Shown here in pieces: positions 34,102-44,496 of a DNA stretch of 64,000 bases. The stretch covers positions 3,345-67,344 of the forward strand of contig NZ_JBFNXK010000021.1 in assembly GCF_046054165.1 (NCBI RefSeq). The letters run 5' to 3'. This stretch comes from Celerinatantimonas sp046054165. Lineage in GTDB: Bacteria; Pseudomonadota; Gammaproteobacteria; Enterobacterales; Celerinatantimonadaceae. The translations under genes were made by a program, and so were the position numbers. Numbering within the stretch: position 1 is the first letter of the stretch; every line of letters begins with the position of its first letter. Below the pieces are notes generated by a model. The model was not told where the DNA came from. It searched no databases and saw only the letters and a program-made list of their open reading frames with translations.

Positions 34102-35535
34102 ATGCTCTGGTTCCTGTTTTGTGTCGCCGTCTTAATCGTCGGCTATTTCAGTTATGGGAAACTGGTCGAACGCATATTCGGCCCCCAACCACAACGTCCG
34201 ACCCCAGCGACTGAATTCGCCGATGGCGTCGATTATGTCACGATGTCTGACAAAAAAATTTTTCTGGTTCAGCTATTAAATATTGCAGGTTTAGGCCCCA
34301 TCTTCGGTCCTATTCTGGGGGCACTTTATGGCCCAGTTGCCATGCTATGGATTGTTCTGGGCAGTATTTTCGCTGGTGCTGTTCACGATTATTTCTCAGG
34401 AATGTTATCCGTCCGCGCTAATGGGGCTTCGGTTCCCACAGTAGTTGGCAATCAACTGGGGAATTTTGCCAAACATTTCATGAACCTGTTTGCCGTGATC
34501 TTGTTATTGCTCGTTGGAGTCGTCTTTGTCCTGGGGCCAGCTAAACTACTGGCCAATATGATGAGTCTGCCAGTTTCCATCTGGGTCGCCATTATTTTTG
34601 CCTACTACATTCTCGCAACCATCGTTCCTATCGACAAAATCATTGGTCGCTTTTACCCTATTTTTGGTGCCTTATTGATTTTTATGTCGGTCGGATTAAT
34701 GATTGGGCTGGTCGTCAGTGATCACCATTTTTATAATCAGGGTCTGAATTTCGCCGCCAATTTACATCCGAAAGATCTCCCAATTTGGCCATTGCTATTT
34801 ATTACTATTGCCTGTGGGGCCGTATCAGGATTTCATGCAACCCAATCCCCACTGATGGCTCGGTGTATGGCCAATGAAAAATCAGGACGCTTTGTTTTTT
34901 ATGGCGCGATGATTGGTGAAGGGATCATTGCTCTTATCTGGTGCACTCTGGGGTTGTCTTTCTACCATGATACGAATGCGTTGAACGCCACTCTCGCTCA
35001 CGGCGGACCTGCGGCAGTTGTCCATGAAGTATCCACCTCGTTATTGGGAGGTGTCGGTGGGATCTTGGCTATTTTAGGCGTGGTCATTTTACCGATCACC
35101 TCTGGTGATACTGCATTTCGTAGCGCTCGGTTAATTATTGCGGACTTTTTGAAACTCACCCAAAAATCATTAGTGCGTCGACTTTGGATTGCCATTCCCA
35201 TGTTTATCGTGGGTTACTTGATCACTCTGGCTCAATTCGGTGTGATTTGGCGCTATTTCGGCTGGGCGAACCAGACCACCGCAATGATCATGCTCTGGGC
35301 CGCAGCCGCTTATCTGGCCAAAGAAGATAAACTGCACTGGATTTGTACCATTCCAGCCACATTCATGACCGCTGTTACATTTACCTACCTCTGCCATGCC
35401 ACCATCGGTTTTAATTTACCTATGAGCATTGCAACCCCTGTAGGACTCGGTATCGCAGTGATCTGCATTGTGGCTTTTCTAATCAAATTCAGACATCGTA
35501 CTAGCGCACCTGAAAAACTATCGGAACAACATTAG
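34102..35535 (+). CDS. btsT: CstA-family transporter, short form (BtsT-like pyruvate importer)
   Basis: The 477-residue polytopic protein has the CstA signatures LNIAGLGPIFGPILGALYGP, GAVHDYFSGMLSVR and DTAFRSARLIIADFL. E. coli BtsT and CstA have about 700 residues, so this is the short family form lacking the extra C-terminal membrane segments. Position after btsS-btsR and the BtsR-like operator in front make a pyruvate/H+ symporter the best guess; peptide uptake, claimed for some CstA proteins, is the alternative. AAAGGAG precedes the ATG, and a terminator follows. Confidence 0.83.
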   Translation: MLWFLFCVAVLIVGYFSYGKLVERIFGPQPQRPTPATEFADGVDYVTMSDKKIFLVQLLNIAGLGPIFGPILGALYGPVAMLWIVLGSIFAGAVHDYFSGMLSVRANGASVPTVVGNQLGNFAKHFMNLFAVILLLLVGVVFVLGPAKLLANMMSLPVSIWVAIIFAYYILATIVPIDKIIGRFYPIFGALLIFMSVGLMIGLVVSDHHFYNQGLNFAANLHPKDLPIWPLLFITIACGAVSGFHATQSPLMARCMANEKSGRFVFYGAMIGEGIIALIWCTLGLSFYHDTNALNATLAHGGPAAVVHEVSTSLLGGVGGILAILGVVILPITSGDTAFRSARLIIADFLKLTQKSLVRRLWIAIPMFIVGYLITLAQFGVIWRYFGWANQTTAMIMLWAAAAYLAKEDKLHWICTIPATFMTAVTFTYLCHATIGFNLPMSIATPVGLGIAVICIVAFLIKFRHRTSAPEKLSEQH

Positions 35536-35553
35536 CGCCATCCATACATCTAA

Positions 35554-35578
35554 AAAAGGCCAGTTACACTGGCCTTTT
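35554..35578. terminator. Bidirectional terminator between btsT and hldE
   Basis: AAAAGGCCAGT and ACTGGCCTTTT form an 11-base stem with a TAC loop between convergent btsT and hldE; the A and T ends serve both strands. Confidence 0.9.
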
Positions 35579-35607
35579 CATCAAATAATTCTAAATCTTA
35601 AACGGCC

Positions 35608-37044
35608 CTAAGCCTTCGGATCTTTTCTGATCGCTTCAATAATTGCCGTCGTTGAACAACCATCTTCAAAGTTCAGAATTTTTACTTCCCCACCATTTGC
35701 CAACACTTCCTGATGCCCGGCAATCTCATGAACTTGATAATCACCGCCTTTCACCAACAAATCCGGTAAAATATCTGCAATTAAGCGTTGCGGTGTATCC
35801 TCACTAAAACTAACTACCCAATCAACAGCCGCAAGTCCTGACAAAACGGCCATTCGTCGTTCCAGTGGATTAACCGGGCGAGATTCACCTTTTAAACGAC
35901 GTACCGAATCATCATCATTGACCGCAACAATGAGCCGATCCCCCATCTGTCTGGCTTTAGTCAGATAAGACACATGTCCGGCATGTAAAATATCGAAACA
36001 GCCATTGGTCATCACTACTTTTTCACCACGGCTTTGCGCAATTCGGACCGCCTCTTTTAAACGTTCCGGCGAGATCACACCAAAGCCACTTTCATGATCA
36101 CCGTAGATAAATTTAGCGAGTTCCTGAGCATTCACAGTGGAGGTTCCCATTTTGCCAACCACAATACTCGCCGCCGCATTGGCTAAAGCGCAGCTCTGAG
36201 CCAATGATTTACCGGCCGCTAAGCTCGACGCTAGCGTTGCGATCACGGTATCCCCCGCCCCAGTCACATCAAAAACCTCTTTGGCTTGTGCCGGTAAGTT
36301 CAGTGCTTCCTGATCGGGCTGCAACAGCGTCATGCCATGTTCACTGCGGGTGATAAGCAATGCAGACAGTTCCAGCTCTGCTACTAATGCCAACCCTTTG
36401 TTGACAATATCTTGTTCACTCAGACATGGCCCTACGACCGCTTCAAATTCACTATAATTCGGAGTCAACAAAGTCGCACCGCGGTATTTTTCAAAACTGG
36501 TGCCTTTCGGATCAACCAACACCGGACAATTTCTAGCTTTAGCAGCCTGAATCAAGGACTGAACTTGTGCCAACGCCCCCTTGTTATAATCCGACAGGAT
36601 CACAACATCATGTCCAAGAAGATGTTGCTGATATTTAGCCACTAGCGGTGTGGCATCCACCTCATGAAAATTTTCCTCAAAATCCAATCGGATCAATTGC
36701 TGGTGACGACTCATCACTCGTAGCTTGGTAATCGTCGGGAAATCTCGATAACTGGCGAAATCACAAGCCACACCGACACCATCCAACTGAGCCTTCAACG
36801 CATCGGCCGCTTCATCTTCTCCCGTCATGCCAATCAACGTTGACCCAGCCCCTAAGGCAACAACATTCAATGCCACGTTAGCCGCGCCCCCCGGGCGTTC
36901 TTCGTTACGCTTAACGTTAACAACAGGCACTGGTGCCTCTGGTGATATCCGTCCTGTCGCTCCATGCCAATAGCGATCAAGCATCACATCACCCACTACC
37001 AGAACCCGGGCCAATGCATATTCAGGAAGCTCTACTTGCATCAC
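35608..37044 (-). CDS. hldE: Bifunctional heptose 7-phosphate kinase/heptose 1-phosphate adenylyltransferase
   Basis: This 478-residue enzyme (E. coli 477) supplies ADP-heptose for the LPS inner core. The N-terminal ribokinase-like half has GGAANVALNV, DPKGTSFEKYRGATLLTPN and the catalytic DVTGAGDTVIA. The C-terminal cytidylyltransferase-like half has MTNGCFDILHAGHVSYL. The start is GTG 37044 or the next codon, ATG 37041; AAAGGA serves either. Divergent from lpxL, so two LPS genes may share a control region. Confidence 0.97.
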   Translation of the reverse strand: MMQVELPEYALARVLVVGDVMLDRYWHGATGRISPEAPVPVVNVKRNEERPGGAANVALNVVALGAGSTLIGMTGEDEAADALKAQLDGVGVACDFASYRDFPTITKLRVMSRHQQLIRLDFEENFHEVDATPLVAKYQQHLLGHDVVILSDYNKGALAQVQSLIQAAKARNCPVLVDPKGTSFEKYRGATLLTPNYSEFEAVVGPCLSEQDIVNKGLALVAELELSALLITRSEHGMTLLQPDQEALNLPAQAKEVFDVTGAGDTVIATLASSLAAGKSLAQSCALANAAASIVVGKMGTSTVNAQELAKFIYGDHESGFGVISPERLKEAVRIAQSRGEKVVMTNGCFDILHAGHVSYLTKARQMGDRLIVAVNDDDSVRRLKGESRPVNPLERRMAVLSGLAAVDWVVSFSEDTPQRLIADILPDLLVKGGDYQVHEIAGHQEVLANGGEVKILNFEDGCSTTAIIEAIRKDPKA

Positions 37045-37180
37045 GGGGAAATCCTTTCATTCATTCAATCAATAAGTATAAATATAATGCAAGTGTACCA
37101 TAGAGATTTTGGAAAGCAGTTGAAATTCCTCTACAATAGGGCCCCATAATTTTTATTTTCTTTAAGATACTGGTCGTTCA

Positions 37181-38113
37181 ATGGCAATTACTGCTCCTCC
37201 ACGTCTAAACTGGCGCGCATTTCTCCCCCAACATTGGGGCGCATGGCTGATCATTATTTTTTTATACATTATTAGTTTATTACCTACACGAATTTCATGG
37301 TGTTTCGGTCGAAACTTGGGACGTTTGGCTAAGCACCTGCTAAAATCTCGCCGTCATATTGCTGAAACAAATTTAAAGATCTGTTTTCCGGAAGCCTCCC
37401 TCCAGCAGCGGCAATGTTGGCTCAATGAAACATTTGAAAATTTTGGTTTAGCCATCGTCGACACGGCGACAGCTTGGTTCTGGTCTCAGAAACGCTTTGC
37501 AAAATATATGCATGTTGAAGGGGGAGATTATCTGCGATCATTGCGTGAAAAAGACCCCAAAGGTGGAATTCTCATCATCAGTATGCATTTTTATACACTG
37601 GAATGGCATGCCCGTATGTATGGCACCCTCGATCCGGGCGTCGGAGTCTATCGCCCCAACTCCAGCCCGGTCTATGAACACTTTCAGCATCGGGCCAGAA
37701 TCCGCAATAATCATTATCTGGTTAATCGCAGTGATGTCCGGGGGATGATCAAAGCCCTTCATCAGGGGGAAGCGCTCTGGTATGCACCGGATCATGACTA
37801 TGGGCGTAAGGCCTCCGTCTTTGCACCTTTCTTTGCCCAACCCCATGCGGCAACTGTATCCGGAACGGCTACACTGGCCAAAGTCCGAGGTGTTCGCCCT
37901 ATCATCAGCTATGCCCGTCGCAACACCGATAAACCGGGCTACACCCTTGTCATCAAGCCATTTACGAAGGACTATCCAACAGGCGATCCTATTCAGGATG
38001 CCACATTAGTCAACCAGCATATTGAAACCGCCATTAAGGAACAAATTTCAGAATATATGTGGATCCACCGGCGCTTCAAATCACGTCCAGAAGGGGAAGA
38101 ATACCCGTACTAG
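37181..38113 (+). CDS. lpxL: Lipid A lauroyl-type acyltransferase (LpxL/HtrB family)
   Basis: The 310-residue inner-membrane protein adds a secondary acyl chain to Kdo2-lipid IVA. After an N-terminal membrane anchor (about residues 18-36), the catalytic HX4E is seen in SMHFYTLEWHARM. Further motifs are GVYRPNSSPVYEHF and ALWYAPDHDYG. LpxL, LpxM and LpxP share these motifs; the sequence is nearest LpxL in my reading, and acyl specificity is inferred. Divergent from hldE, convergent with glnE. Confidence 0.9.
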   Translation: MAITAPPRLNWRAFLPQHWGAWLIIIFLYIISLLPTRISWCFGRNLGRLAKHLLKSRRHIAETNLKICFPEASLQQRQCWLNETFENFGLAIVDTATAWFWSQKRFAKYMHVEGGDYLRSLREKDPKGGILIISMHFYTLEWHARMYGTLDPGVGVYRPNSSPVYEHFQHRARIRNNHYLVNRSDVRGMIKALHQGEALWYAPDHDYGRKASVFAPFFAQPHAATVSGTATLAKVRGVRPIISYARRNTDKPGYTLVIKPFTKDYPTGDPIQDATLVNQHIETAIKEQISEYMWIHRRFKSRPEGEEYPY

Positions 38114-38149
38114 ACTGGAGTGATACTGAGCTAGGAGCATCACTTAGTC
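38113..38149. terminator. Imperfect hairpin between lpxL and glnE
   Basis: GACT-N2-AGTGAT pairs with ATCACT-N1-AGTC across a 14-base loop in the 72-base gap between convergent lpxL and glnE. No T tract follows; it may be a weak shared terminator. Confidence 0.35.
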
Positions 38150-38185
38150 CAAGCTGAGGTCGAATAAATCCCCCCTGATACCGCG

Positions 38186-41008
38186 CTATGGGCACAACCA
38201 ATGTGCCCATAAATTCGCCACAGCAGCTAATTCATCATTGAGTCCTTGCAACTGCGATCGATCCATCAATCGGCTATGACATTGTAAGGCGAGGCGATGG
38301 CTCTGATTGCGGATATCCAGATAGGTTTGTGTCAACTGATGTTGCTCGGATTCACTCAGCAGCCCCGCTTGGTGTGCTTGCTCAAAAATCCGGACGTTAT
38401 CCGACCACTGCGTCAATGACTCAAACTGATATCCATAGGCCAAAACCAAAAATTGAGCGATAAATTCGATATCCACCATGCCGCCCCGAGACTGCTTCAG
38501 GTCAACCTGCGAGTCATTGGAACGATCCAAATGTGCCTGCATTTTATCCCGCATCGTCACAACATCCTGCCGCAGCAAATTAACATCTCGTACGGTAGCT
38601 AGAATTTGATGTCGTATCCGTGAAAACCGTTGTTGTAATTCAGCATCGCCATAAATAACCCGAGCCCGAACCAGTGCCTGATGTTCCCAAGTCCAGGCTT
38701 TCTGCTGCTGATAAGCCTCAAAAGCATCTACGGATGTCACCAGCAGTCCAGCTTGTCCAGATGGCCGCAGCCGCATATCGACTTCATAGAGAATGCCCGA
38801 TGCCGTCCGGGCTTGAAAAAGATGCATGATCCGCTGCGCTAAACGTAGATAAAACTGTTTACTATCAATCTGCTTCGGCCCCGTTGTCGGTGCATAACTT
38901 TCACAATTATGCATAAAGACTAAGTCCAGATCAGAACCATACCCCAGTTCAATCCCGCCCAACTTACCATATCCAATCACGGCAAAACCGGTCTCACTTT
39001 GCTCAGATGCTATTCCCTGTGGATAGCCATAACGCTGCACCATCTGTTGCCATGCCAACTGCACAACTTTCCCGGTGATCGCTTCAGCCAGAACAGTTAG
39101 ATGATCACTGACCTTCATCACGGGCAATGCTCCCACGATATCCGAAGCGGCAATATGCAGTATTTGAATTTGCTTAAACTGCCGCAGCGCTTCCATCTGC
39201 TGTTCTAGATCATCCGGCTCGATTCGTAACATGAACGTATTCAGTTGTGCCTGATAGCTCGATTCCGAAACAGGCTGATACAAAATCTGAGGATCGAGTA
39301 ACTCATCCAGCAGCATCGGATACATCTGCAGTTTTTCGGCCACCAGAGCACTGGCCTCACATAATCGAAATAACTGCTGCAATGCCCCTGAATTTTCCAA
39401 CAGCAACTGTAAATAAGCGCTACGGGACAAAATAGCTTCCAGTAATGCAAATAGTCGGGGAGCTAAAATATCCGACTGAGCATGAGCTGCGATCATCTGC
39501 AAAAAGACCGGCATCAACCGATCCAGCGTTTCCCGCCCCTTCGCGCCCACAATTCTGCGTTTTGAAACCTGTTCAAATGATATTAACTGCCGACAGAAAT
39601 CTTCAGAAAAGACGCTGGACTCCAATAGTCCCATACCTTGGGTCAGATTCTGCCATAACAGTTGATAACTAACCTCTACTGGCGGCAAGCTATTGTCTTC
39701 ATCCCCAATAACCGCATCAAACTGATCACTGACATTCTCCAACACCTGTTGAATTCGCAGCAAACAATCCTTCCAATCACTGTCACCCAGCACATAAGCC
39801 AATCGCTGCTGATTTAGCGTGTCCTGAGGGAGTTGCTGTGTCTGCCGATCTTTCAATTCCTGAAGAATATTTTCGACCTGTCTTAAAAACAAGTAATCAC
39901 ACTGTAACTGCTGGATTTGCTCAGAGTCTAACAAATGTTGTTCATCAAACACCGCCAATGCCGTAAGTAAAGACGTTTGTTGCAGCATCGGTAGTCGACC
40001 ACCTCGGATCAGCTGTAACGCCTGTACAATAAACTCGATTTCCCGAATTCCACCTTGGCCCAATTTAATATTACCGGATAAATTTTTCCGCCGGACTTCG
40101 GCGCGGATCATCGCTTTCATCTGCCGAAGTGATTCAAGCACACTAAAGTCAATATAGCGACGATAGACAAAAGGAGTTAATAACGATTGAAGACGTTGAA
40201 CATCTTCCGGATCAGCTTGAATGGGGCGCACTTTGACCATTGCATAGCGTTCCCAATCCCGGCCATGATTCTGATAGTAATCTTCAATCGCATTAAAGCT
40301 TACCGCCAATGGGCCCGACTCACCAAATGGACGTAAACGCATATCGACTCTGAACACAAAGCCATCGGCAGTCACCTGACTTAACAGCTGGATCAATTGC
40401 TGACCAAGTCGGATAAAATATTGCTGATTGGCTAGTGAGCGCCGGCCCCCTTGAGTTTCACCGTTGTCTCGATAACAAAAAATAAGATCAATATCGGAAG
40501 AAAAGTTAAGCTCCTGTCCACCTAGTTTGCCCATTGCCAGCACCGTCAGTGAAACGGGATTGCCCTGATGATCATAGGCAATGCCATAGGTCGGTCGCTC
40601 TTTCTCTGTCAGCCATGCCAGAGCACAACTAATCGCGGTGTCCGCTAACTGAGATACCCAGAACATAGATTGTCGGATATCTATTTTCTGCCCCAGCTCT
40701 AACCAGGCAATCTCCAGCATGATCCGATTACGACGTAACCGCAGCCACTGTTTTACTTGTGCATCATTCAGACCGGTTAAAGCCGTGTGCCAAGCCTCAG
40801 CATTCAATAAATTGGGTAAGGAAGTTTTGGAAGGGGTGAGCAGTTCCTCAAGCCACTGCGGATATTGCAGACTCTGCTCAAAAATAAAGTCACTCAGGGC
40901 CAGATTTAAGCCAATAAATGCTTTCTGCCCCTGATATTGCTCCAAAGCGGGATAAACCTGACAAAGTTGCTGCCACCGTTTCTCGGCTAACGGGATCAAC
41001 TCATCCAT
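38186..41008 (-). CDS. glnE: Glutamine synthetase adenylyltransferase/deadenylase GlnE
   Basis: The 940-residue protein (E. coli 946) adds and removes AMP on glutamine synthetase under PII control. It has two nucleotidyltransferase domains: the N-terminal deadenylase with MGKLGGQELNFSSDIDLIF (acidic residues at 172-174) and the C-terminal adenylylase with YGKLGGIELGYGSDLDLVF near residue 690. Each is followed by a helical bundle (GGIREIEFIVQ; GGMVDIEFIAQ). GlnB, its effector, is encoded at 2.3-2.6 kb. A chemoreceptor gene lies 38 bases upstream on the same strand. Confidence 0.97.
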   Translation of the reverse strand: MDELIPLAEKRWQQLCQVYPALEQYQGQKAFIGLNLALSDFIFEQSLQYPQWLEELLTPSKTSLPNLLNAEAWHTALTGLNDAQVKQWLRLRRNRIMLEIAWLELGQKIDIRQSMFWVSQLADTAISCALAWLTEKERPTYGIAYDHQGNPVSLTVLAMGKLGGQELNFSSDIDLIFCYRDNGETQGGRRSLANQQYFIRLGQQLIQLLSQVTADGFVFRVDMRLRPFGESGPLAVSFNAIEDYYQNHGRDWERYAMVKVRPIQADPEDVQRLQSLLTPFVYRRYIDFSVLESLRQMKAMIRAEVRRKNLSGNIKLGQGGIREIEFIVQALQLIRGGRLPMLQQTSLLTALAVFDEQHLLDSEQIQQLQCDYLFLRQVENILQELKDRQTQQLPQDTLNQQRLAYVLGDSDWKDCLLRIQQVLENVSDQFDAVIGDEDNSLPPVEVSYQLLWQNLTQGMGLLESSVFSEDFCRQLISFEQVSKRRIVGAKGRETLDRLMPVFLQMIAAHAQSDILAPRLFALLEAILSRSAYLQLLLENSGALQQLFRLCEASALVAEKLQMYPMLLDELLDPQILYQPVSESSYQAQLNTFMLRIEPDDLEQQMEALRQFKQIQILHIAASDIVGALPVMKVSDHLTVLAEAITGKVVQLAWQQMVQRYGYPQGIASEQSETGFAVIGYGKLGGIELGYGSDLDLVFMHNCESYAPTTGPKQIDSKQFYLRLAQRIMHLFQARTASGILYEVDMRLRPSGQAGLLVTSVDAFEAYQQQKAWTWEHQALVRARVIYGDAELQQRFSRIRHQILATVRDVNLLRQDVVTMRDKMQAHLDRSNDSQVDLKQSRGGMVDIEFIAQFLVLAYGYQFESLTQWSDNVRIFEQAHQAGLLSESEQHQLTQTYLDIRNQSHRLALQCHSRLMDRSQLQGLNDELAAVANLWAHWLCP

Positions 41009-41046
41009 GAAAAGACACCCCTTGTGTTGAGTGACAGCGACTACCC

Positions 41047-42609
41047 TTAACTTTTCGAATCAGTGTCAGATTCAACTCGGAATGCTTTCGCCATTTGATC
41101 CAGTTGCTGACCGTGTTTTTCAATGATCTGAGCCGTTTCGCTCAATTCATCCATCACGGTGACACTCCCTTGAATCAGCTCTTTCACCTGAACCAAGTTT
41201 TCACTCATTTGCTCAGAAACCGAACTCTGCTGTTCTGATGCACTCGCGATCTGGAAATTCATGTCGGCAATATGTTTCACCTGTTCCACAATCAGCGACA
41301 ATCCCTCACCCGCTTCACTCGCCTGCATCACACTCTGTTCGGCATTTTCAACACTCTCACTCATCAGATGTGACGCTTCTTCAGCACTGGTCTGCAATTG
41401 TTCAATCATCTGCTGAATTTCAACCGTTGCCTGTTGAGTTCGCTGTGCCAAATTTCGGACCTCTTCAGCGACCACCGCAAAGCCACGACCGTGTTCACCA
41501 GCTCGGGCCGCTTCAATCGCCGCATTCAGGGCCAGCAAATTCGTCTGTTCAGAAATAGAATTGATCGTTTCAACAACACTACCAATTCTTTCAACTCGTT
41601 CTTTAACATGCCCAACAGCAGAAGATGACTGCTCAATATTCTGGGCCAACACAGAAATCGTTTTGATACTCCGTGAAACATTATCATTGCCTTTCACGGC
41701 GAGCTCATTCGCTTCATTGGTTGCAATAGAAGCCTGTTCCGCGTGTGTCGCAACTTCCTGAATCGTCGCTGCGACTTCACTCATCGCACTTGCCAATAAT
41801 TCAATTTGTGCAAATTCTTCTTGGGTTGCATCTTTAGTTTCATCCATACACAACGCCATTTGCTCTGAAACGAACTGCAACTCATCGGTGGTGGTTCGCT
41901 GTTGAACGAACACTTTCACCAAATCCGCACGCGTATTATTGGCCGCTTGTTCAATCTGACCAAATTCATCCCGACTGTTCATCAGATTAGGCAACGTAAA
42001 GTCTTTATTGGCCATCAAATGCAACTGACTTTGCAGCAACTTAACCTGCTTCATCAATACTCGGCTCGCAGCCATCATCAGCACCAGAAAACAAAGTGCA
42101 ATCACCAATGTCGCAATCACACTACGCAGCACATATCGACTGGTAATGCCATTCGTCAATGTTTTATTCTGAGTCAGGACCAATTTTGTATTGTCATCGA
42201 TAGGCCAGGTTAATATTCGGATCCCCTGAGTCTCAAGAATTTGTTTTAACGCTGGGACCTGTGATGGATTCTCACCTGAAATAAGTTGTCCCTGTTGATC
42301 TAAAATCGCCAAATGATAACGAAGGTTCGAATGCGTTATGGTATTGAGGTAACCCTCATCCGATAAATGAGGTTGAACAAGAGAAGCGATCTGCTTGGCA
42401 TCAGTCTGGAGCATTTGGATACTCGTGTTATCTAAATCTTGCTCCACCAGATATGCATCAAAAAAAAGTTTGCCCAACATCACAAATAAACTCATGACGA
42501 TCAATAAGTAAATTTTATGTTTCAAACTGATTCGAGTAATAAAGAATTCCCACTGCGACAACATCGCTTGCTTCATCTGAGTAATCCTTGCAAAAGATGA
42601 GAGTTTCAT
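41047..42609 (-). CDS. Methyl-accepting chemotaxis protein
   Basis: The 520-residue receptor has membrane segments at about 33-52 and 162-183 that enclose a compact periplasmic ligand domain of about 110 residues; HAMP and the signalling coiled coil follow. The hairpin tip is SEQTNLLALNAAIEAARAGEHGRGFAVVAEEVRNLAQRT (around 350-388), which contacts CheA and CheW. The C terminus lacks the NWETF-type pentapeptide for CheR. Neighbouring genes give no clue to the ligand, and the position between glnE and ygiF looks like an insertion relative to E. coli. Confidence 0.93.
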   Translation of the reverse strand: MKLSSFARITQMKQAMLSQWEFFITRISLKHKIYLLIVMSLFVMLGKLFFDAYLVEQDLDNTSIQMLQTDAKQIASLVQPHLSDEGYLNTITHSNLRYHLAILDQQGQLISGENPSQVPALKQILETQGIRILTWPIDDNTKLVLTQNKTLTNGITSRYVLRSVIATLVIALCFLVLMMAASRVLMKQVKLLQSQLHLMANKDFTLPNLMNSRDEFGQIEQAANNTRADLVKVFVQQRTTTDELQFVSEQMALCMDETKDATQEEFAQIELLASAMSEVAATIQEVATHAEQASIATNEANELAVKGNDNVSRSIKTISVLAQNIEQSSSAVGHVKERVERIGSVVETINSISEQTNLLALNAAIEAARAGEHGRGFAVVAEEVRNLAQRTQQATVEIQQMIEQLQTSAEEASHLMSESVENAEQSVMQASEAGEGLSLIVEQVKHIADMNFQIASASEQQSSVSEQMSENLVQVKELIQGSVTVMDELSETAQIIEKHGQQLDQMAKAFRVESDTDSKS

Positions 42610-42833
42610 TATGCCTGATATAGCATCAGATTCATATCGGCGAACAGGGGCAAAACTTGAATGATGATAGCTAAATCACGATATGAATCAAAATAATAGG
42701 CGTTATTTTTTATTGTCGCAGCATTCCAAACCGAATATTTTTTCTAAAAAAGTGTTTTATTTTTATACAGACGTTTCCGCTAATTTCATGCACAATAACG
42801 CCGTTATTGATTGAATGGTCGTTTCTATTCTTC

Positions 42834-44333
42834 CTATTTATAGCTGTGCCAATAATCCTGACGCAACAGCACCTCAATTCGGGTAAATTCCATCGCGTCG
42901 ACAATTGATTCTTGTTTTCGCTGTAGCCATTTACGGATCTGTCGCGCATCATCATCGTCATCAGCCGTTTCAAGCATATCTGCGATAGGTTCCAACACTC
43001 GGAGATCTTCAATTCCACCTAAAATATCAAACCACAATAACCGAAAATCATCACGTTCCGGAGTCGGAAATAAATTGCCGAAACAATTGCCGACCATCAA
43101 ATTACGGCGCAATAATCCAGCCAATCGCTCATATTGAGAAAATTCCAGTTTTTCACTTCCCAAATCCGATTCTTTTAGTTCAGACCAACTGTATTCCAAA
43201 GCACTCACCGCAAACTCTATCAGTGACAGCTCCTGTTTAGCCCGAGCCCGCTCGCCCTGATTCAACCAACTGACAATATCAACCACTAAACGATTATAAC
43301 GAGGACTACTCAGCAACTGATGGATTTCAGATAAATCAGGAAGGCTTTGGCGACATTCTTCCAGATATCGAGTAATTGCTCTACGATTCGGTAACTTGCG
43401 AATAAACTCACCTTGTTGATCCAGTAATTTCTCAATACTTAGAACTTCATCCACCCAGCTCATCTGACGCGCTAACCAGAGCAGTTCATCATGCCACTCA
43501 CAGTCAAACTCCAACACATCCTGATAAATTGTCAAAACCTGATGCATCAGCATCGCAGCCTGCTTAAGTTGTTTAACTGCGGTTAAATCATCAGTTTGAT
43601 TAAATATCTGTTGGTGTGATTGCCAATGCTGCAACGCATATTCAAGACCATGCATAAACGCATCGCTAATTGAATCTGCGGTTGATAACGGTACAAACGT
43701 CAGCTCATGAGACTGTTCAGCAGGCAATTCATCAGCCAGAGCATAGCCCCGTTTGGCCTTACTGGTCGACACCAACTGAATCCCCTCTAACTGAGTCAAC
43801 TGACGGGCCAATAAAAACAACTGCGCGACATCGCCTTTGACGAGCTCCAGTTCAATTTCTTGGATCGGCTCTTGTTTATCATCAGCCTGAAGTTGACCCG
43901 AATCCAGAGCCACTTCAATCAGTGTTTCGTTCTCTAAATCAATAAGCCAAGTAGTACGTAGAAAATCGGTGACAAAGATAGGTAAAAGCTGGGTTTCCAA
44001 TTGCATTAAGTCGATATCATCAGGCCAATCGACATGTTCAAAACGCCCGAGTTCAGGATGATTTCCTTCAATGACCTGATTAAACTCCGGACGTTCATGC
44101 AAACCGCCAATGTTTCGACCCGCGGTTTTTAGGGTCTGAACATTTTGTTCGTCCCCCGTTCGAATCCGCAGCCCCATTTGCAAACGTCGTAAATGACGCT
44201 CTGTCGTATCAAAATAAACGCTGCGAAGATGACGAATTTCATGTTGCAGAATCGAAAATTCATCTAATATGTGCTGAAGCGCTCCAAGGCAGCCATCTGG
44301 CGCATAGAACTTCAGTTCTATTTCACTATTCAT
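42834..44333 (-). CDS. ygiF: CYTH-CHAD protein, inorganic triphosphatase YgiF
   Basis: The 499-residue protein begins MNSEIELKF, carrying the ExExK motif of the CYTH tunnel fold. Basic and acidic strands follow, such as LRMGLRIRTG-like QMGLRIRTGDEQNVQTLKT. From about residue 215 onward a helical CHAD domain with scattered basic residues binds polyphosphate. E. coli YgiF hydrolyses inorganic triphosphate. The ygiF-glnE-hldE grouping is kept, interrupted by the chemoreceptor. It is divergent from a phosphate uptake pair, which fits a phosphate theme. Confidence 0.9.
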   Translation of the reverse strand: MNSEIELKFYAPDGCLGALQHILDEFSILQHEIRHLRSVYFDTTERHLRRLQMGLRIRTGDEQNVQTLKTAGRNIGGLHERPEFNQVIEGNHPELGRFEHVDWPDDIDLMQLETQLLPIFVTDFLRTTWLIDLENETLIEVALDSGQLQADDKQEPIQEIELELVKGDVAQLFLLARQLTQLEGIQLVSTSKAKRGYALADELPAEQSHELTFVPLSTADSISDAFMHGLEYALQHWQSHQQIFNQTDDLTAVKQLKQAAMLMHQVLTIYQDVLEFDCEWHDELLWLARQMSWVDEVLSIEKLLDQQGEFIRKLPNRRAITRYLEECRQSLPDLSEIHQLLSSPRYNRLVVDIVSWLNQGERARAKQELSLIEFAVSALEYSWSELKESDLGSEKLEFSQYERLAGLLRRNLMVGNCFGNLFPTPERDDFRLLWFDILGGIEDLRVLEPIADMLETADDDDDARQIRKWLQRKQESIVDAMEFTRIEVLLRQDYWHSYK

Positions 44334-44496
44334 AGTTCAACAGTTGCTGAATTAACTTAAAAAAGACGCGAGCTGAGCAGCATATCATAAATTGCCATAA
44401 AAAGCGGCAATGAAGAATCTGCTTGCATGCTAAGTAGTTTACGTTAACATGCGCCGCGCGAGATTAATATCGTCTGATAGACGTTAGGATAAAACA

